8,250 nucleotides of DNA. It comes from RYN-433 sp036558265. Its GTDB lineage: Bacteria > Planctomycetota > Phycisphaerae > Tepidisphaerales > Tepidisphaeraceae. Where the stretch lies: positions 1 through 8,250 of the forward strand of contig DATBFY010000262.1 in assembly GCA_036558265.1 (NCBI GenBank). The letters are read 5' to 3'. Under the pieces are notes generated by a model, which saw only the letters and a program-made list of their open reading frames with translations, was not told where the DNA came from and did not search any database. Position numbers and translations under genes: made by a program. Within the stretch, counting starts at the first letter, position 1; every line of letters starts with the position of its first letter. This document shows positions 5,405 to 8,250 of this stretch, piece by piece.

Positions 5405-6297
5405 GCGTGGTCAGTCGCTTCCTCGAGCCGGCGCTGGTCGAGCGGCTCAATCACCTGCAACTCTCAGCCCGAAGCGTGGTGGAGGGGAGCACGATCGGCT
5501 CGCATAAAAGCCCGGTGAAGGGAGCGAGCATCGAGTTCCGCCAGCACCGCCCGTACGTCCACGGGGACGAGCCCCGGCGCCTGGATTGGCGCGTGCTCGG
5601 GCGCACCGATCGGCCGTACATCAAGGAGTATGATGAGGAGACTAACCTGCGCTGCGTCCTGATGCTGGATTGCAGCGGGTCGATGGCGTACGGGCAGGAG
5701 AGCAAGTGGGGGAGCAAGTTTGACTATGCCGCGCGTCTGGCGGTCTCGCTGGCATACCTGATGCTGGGGCAGACCGAGAGCGTGGGACTCTGCGCGTTCG
5801 GGCAGAAGATCACTAACTGGCTGGCTCCGCACCCGGGGACAGCGCAGTTATCGCGGGTGGTCGAGGCGATCGAGAAGGTGAGTCCCAAGGGCGAATCATT
5901 GGTGGCGGGGGCGATGCACGGGACGGCCGAGCGCCTCGAGCGCCGGGCGCTGGTGGTGGTGATCTCCGATTTCATGGTGCCGGCGGCGCAGTTCAAGGAG
6001 GGGCTGGCGCACCTGCGGCACGACCGCCACGAGGTAATCGCGCTGCGCGTGCTGGACCGGGACGAGATCGAGTTCCCGTTCCGGCGGTGGACGCGCTTCA
6101 GGGGGCTGGAAGGGGAACGCGCGAGCTTGTGCGAGCCGTCGCTGGTTCGCAAGGGCTACGTCGCGAACCAGCGGCGTCACGCGCGGGAGCTGGATGAGGC
6201 GTGTCGGGCGCTGCGGGCGGAGTGCCGCACGTTCGTCACCGATAAGTCATTGGCGGACAGCCTGGCGGCGTTTTTGCATCACCGGCTGGCGAGATAA
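5401..6297 (+). CDS. DUF58 / vWA-like protein
   Basis: This 298-residue protein has full DUF58 length and features. The family signature GDEPRRLDWRVLGRTDRPYI (55-74), followed by KEYDEETN, precedes a vWA-like domain with the metal site motif D90-C-S92-G-S94 (DxSxS), a serine-containing KGESLVAGA segment where the MIDAS Thr usually lies, and VVVISDF with D190. DUF58 proteins are usually encoded beside MoxR AAA+ ATPases and BatA-type vWA proteins, and are thought to act with them in assembly or stress tolerance at the cell envelope. The exact activity is not settled. I see no transmembrane segment. The start is fixed by the ATGA overlap with the pseudokinase stop and by the family N-terminus (FLEPALVERLNHLQLSARSVVEG). 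The frame is open upstream to 5218, but that part is a shadow of the kinase gene. The BatA-like gene follows after 108 bp. Confidence 0.95.
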   Translation: MSVVSRFLEPALVERLNHLQLSARSVVEGSTIGSHKSPVKGASIEFRQHRPYVHGDEPRRLDWRVLGRTDRPYIKEYDEETNLRCVLMLDCSGSMAYGQESKWGSKFDYAARLAVSLAYLMLGQTESVGLCAFGQKITNWLAPHPGTAQLSRVVEAIEKVSPKGESLVAGAMHGTAERLERRALVVVISDFMVPAAQFKEGLAHLRHDRHEVIALRVLDRDEIEFPFRRWTRFRGLEGERASLCEPSLVRKGYVANQRRHARELDEACRALRAECRTFVTDKSLADSLAAFLHHRLAR

Positions 6298-6309
6298 GAT
6301 AAGGGGCAC

Positions 6310-6344
6310 GAGGATGGAGGATGGAAGATAGAGGATAGAGGTAT
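6310..6344 (+). repeat. Five-unit 7-bp tandem repeat
   Basis: Directly after the DUF58 stop come five heptads in register: GAGGATG, GAGGATG, GAAGATA, GAGGATA, GAGGTAT. The strand is purine-only apart from T, unlike any other part of the window. The units contain GGAGG/GAGG and so resemble ribosome binding sites. It may be a dispersed intergenic repeat, a translation-enhancing leader or a simple slippage product. Confidence 0.8.
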
Positions 6345-6402
6345 GCGACAGCGACTGCACCGCGCCTCGATCGTCCACTCTCCATGTTCGTTTCTCTCTT
6401 GA
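6343..6402 (+). CDS. Possible 19-codon leader ORF before batA
   Basis: An ATG at 6343, preceded by the GAGG-rich heptads (one GAGG lies 8 bases upstream), opens a 19-codon frame (MRQRLHRASIVHSPCSFLS) ending in TGA at 6400-6402. The stop lies three bases before the BatA ATG, in the same frame. The BatA start itself has no ribosome binding site, so ribosomes could load at the heptads and restart at BatA. The peptide resembles nothing I know. This is a hypothesis from spacing, and the ORF may be fortuitous. Confidence 0.3.
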   Translation: MRQRLHRASIVHSPCSFLS

Positions 6403-6405
6403 ACG

Positions 6406-8250
6406 ATGTTCCTCAACGTCACGATGCTCGCGGGGCTCGCCGGGGCGCTGGTGCCGCTGATCCTGCACCTGCTCAGCCGCTCGCGTTATCGAACCGTGGA
6501 GTGGGGGGCGATGCTGTTCCTCGACGGCGCCGAGGCGCACGTGATGCAGAGCGCCCGCCTCAAGGAGCTGGCGATCCTGCTGCTGCGGATGGCGCTGATC
6601 GCGGCGCTGGCAATGGCGCTGGCGCAACCGGTGGCGCGCGGGCGCTGGGGGTCGCTGGCGCGCGACGCCCGGGTCAACGCGGTCATCGTGCTGGACTACT
6701 CCGCCAGCATGCAGTTCGACGAGAACGGCAAAGCGCGGATGGAACTGGCGCGCTCCGCGGTGCTCAACGTGCTCGAGTCGCTCAAGGACAACACGGCCGC
6801 CGTCGTGCTCATGGGTGGGCGGGATCCCGAGCAACTGGCGCAACCCACCACCGACCTCCAGCAGCTCGCGCAGAAGGTCCTCTCGCTCAACGACCCCGCC
6901 GGACAGGCCAACCTGGAGGAGGGGCTGACCCGCGCGCTCGACATCCTGGACCGCAGCGCCGAGCCCACCCGTGAGCTCTACGTCGTCTGCGACCGCCAGG
7001 CGCTCAATTGGCGCGAGTTGGAAACCGACGCCTACCGCGCGCGCTGGCGGGGTCTGCTCGGCCGGCGCGCCGGGACCCAGACCCGGTTCTTCGTCATCCC
7101 CGTCGGATCCGAGAAGAGCGAGAACCTCGCGATCGAATCCGTGGAGCTGGTCAACCCGCCCGCCGTGACCGACCAGTCCGCCGAGGTCGAGGTTCGCGTG
7201 CACAACTTCGGCCGCACCTTCCGCGGGAACGTGGAGCTGCGCGTCGCCGGGCGGACGGGCACGGTGTCGGTCGCGCCCGAGTCCTGGACGCCGCTGCGCG
7301 TGCCCGTGAAGTTCGGCGACGCCGGCTCGAAGCTGATCACCGCGACCCTGGCGGGCGGCGGTCTCAAATTCGACGACACGATGCGCGCGTCGATCGACGT
7401 GATCGAGCCGATCCGCGTCCTGATCGTCAGCGGCGACGAGCGCGGCCTGGCGCTTCAGAACGAGTCGGACTTCCTCCGCGTCGCCCTGGCCCCGCGCACC
7501 GCCGACGCGCGGCAGAAGGGCAAGTCCGTCGGCGACCAGGCCTACGGCGACTCCTGCCGCGTGGACGTCGTCCCCGCCGAAAACTGGGACGAGGACGCGC
7601 TGCGCAAATACCAGGTCGTCGTGCTGGCCAACGTCCCTCAGTTCTCGCAGGCGCAGGCGCTGGCGCTCGAGCAGTTCGCCTACGAGGGGGGCGGGGTCTG
7701 GATCGCCCCGGGCAGCCTTTCGCGGGTCGAGAACTACAACGCCCAGCTTTACCGCGACGGCGCCGGGATCATGCCGGTGAAGCTCTCCGCCGCGACCGCC
7801 GAGGACGGCTCGGAGGCGACCACCCTCCAGGGCATCACCGACTTCGACCACCCGATCTTCCGCTTCCTCAAGGGGCGGCCCGACCCCATCCCGCTGGTCA
7901 CGATCGGGCGGTACTTCCCCGCCGAGGTGCGCGGCCGCGACGCGCGCGTGCTCGCCCAGTACGCCTCGGGCAAGCCGTTCCTGGTCGAGTCACCGGCCGG
8001 CCGCGGGCGCGTGCTCGTGATGACCACGCCGCTCGACGCCGACTGGTCCACCCTGCCCCTGTCCAACTTCTACCTGCCGTTCGCGCAGTCCGCCGTCCGC
8101 TACCTGACCGCCGCGCTGCTCGCCGAGCGGAACCTGACACCCTGGCAGCCCATCGTTGCGCGGTTCGGCCCGGGCGTGAACGTGAGCAAGGCTGAGATCC
8201 GCCTCCCCACCGGCGAGGTCCGGACCCTGCCCGTCACGCGCGGCGAGGTA
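6406..8250 (+). CDS. BatA-like vWA membrane protein (3' end missing)
   Basis: This frame is open for 615 codons to the right edge, so the C-terminus lies outside. The N-terminus is the classic BatA double-transmembrane module: a first segment (about 6-22), then LSRSRYRTVEWGAMLFL, and a second segment (about 55-73). A vWA domain follows with MIDAS motif DYSAS (97-101) and a later YVVCD (D196). A beta-rich linker (about 230-330, including VELVNPPAVTDQSAEVEVRV) leads to a class-I-amidotransferase-like region (about 335-560). There, YQVVVLANVPQFSQ stands where an active enzyme would have its nucleophile Cys, and FAYEGGGVWIAPG follows. The amidotransferase part therefore looks non-catalytic, as is common in such fusions. 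The start is fixed because an in-frame TGA lies at 6400-6402, one codon before the ATG; no Shine-Dalgarno is seen. It probably works with the DUF58 protein at the membrane. Confidence 0.93.
   Translation, partial: MFLNVTMLAGLAGALVPLILHLLSRSRYRTVEWGAMLFLDGAEAHVMQSARLKELAILLLRMALIAALAMALAQPVARGRWGSLARDARVNAVIVLDYSASMQFDENGKARMELARSAVLNVLESLKDNTAAVVLMGGRDPEQLAQPTTDLQQLAQKVLSLNDPAGQANLEEGLTRALDILDRSAEPTRELYVVCDRQALNWRELETDAYRARWRGLLGRRAGTQTRFFVIPVGSEKSENLAIESVELVNPPAVTDQSAEVEVRVHNFGRTFRGNVELRVAGRTGTVSVAPESWTPLRVPVKFGDAGSKLITATLAGGGLKFDDTMRASIDVIEPIRVLIVSGDERGLALQNESDFLRVALAPRTADARQKGKSVGDQAYGDSCRVDVVPAENWDEDALRKYQVVVLANVPQFSQAQALALEQFAYEGGGVWIAPGSLSRVENYNAQLYRDGAGIMPVKLSAATAEDGSEATTLQGITDFDHPIFRFLKGRPDPIPLVTIGRYFPAEVRGRDARVLAQYASGKPFLVESPAGRGRVLVMTTPLDADWSTLPLSNFYLPFAQSAVRYLTAALLAERNLTPWQPIVARFGPGVNVSKAEIRLPTGEVRTLPVTRGEV

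Noticed and set aside
6247..7851. Long minus-strand open frame (534 codons) opposite DUF58 and BatA
   Set aside because: It is antisense to well-supported coding DNA, spans the heptad repeat, and has biased, motif-free composition.
7008..8195. Plus-strand frame of 395 codons within BatA
   Set aside because: It is an Arg/Pro-rich out-of-frame shadow; the BatA frame carries transmembrane, vWA and amidotransferase-like features throughout.
1..8250. CRISPR array, tRNA, insertion sequence, phage or toxin-antitoxin genes
   Set aside because: I looked for spaced repeats, cloverleaf ends, transposase motifs and small paired genes and found none.

Overview
The window is GC-rich, tightly packed chromosomal DNA with high-GC third codon positions. 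The gene set (BatA-type vWA protein, DUF58 protein, a membrane-anchored kinase-like protein, Der, YjbQ, CBS-domain and CsbD proteins) and the apparent rRNA leader fit a planctomycete, perhaps of the Phycisphaerae. That placement is inferred from gene content and style only. There is no transposase, phage gene, CRISPR array or tRNA in view.

Left margin (1-397): no protein gene. On the minus strand there is a strong sigma-70-type promoter (TTGACA, 16-bp spacer, TACTAT, GC-rich discriminator), then a hairpin with a GAAAA loop, a boxA-like sequence and further hairpins up to the window edge. This is the layout of a ribosomal RNA operon leader, so an rRNA gene probably starts just left of position 1 and is transcribed leftward.

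398-2464 (minus strand): yjbQ (UPF0047) and der, the double-GTPase ribosome assembly factor. Both run in the same direction as the presumed rRNA operon.

2465-3404: a divergent promoter region, then a two-CBS-domain protein on the plus strand, converging on a small CsbD-like stress protein on the minus strand. Two strong hairpins lie between their ends.

3405-4495: a divergent region, a single-haem c-type cytochrome with an N-terminal export/anchor segment, and a short non-coding stretch ending in a perfect TATAAT box.

4496-8250 (plus strand): an operon of a membrane-anchored pseudokinase (catalytic Asp and DFG motif both lost), a DUF58/vWA protein that overlaps it by 4 bp (ATGA), and a large BatA-like protein (two membrane segments, vWA domain, class-I-amidotransferase-like C-terminal part) that runs off the right edge. 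DUF58 and BatA proteins normally travel with a MoxR AAA+ ATPase. Here the pseudokinase takes the first position, and a promoter and start site sit just in front of it. The DUF58-BatA junction is also unusual: it holds a five-unit 7-bp tandem repeat and a possible 19-codon leader ORF that stops three bases before the BatA start.

The best candidate for something not well described is this pseudokinase-DUF58-BatA unit and its junction. The best regulatory candidate is the rRNA-type promoter whose -10 box is flanked exactly by two TCGCGA palindromes.
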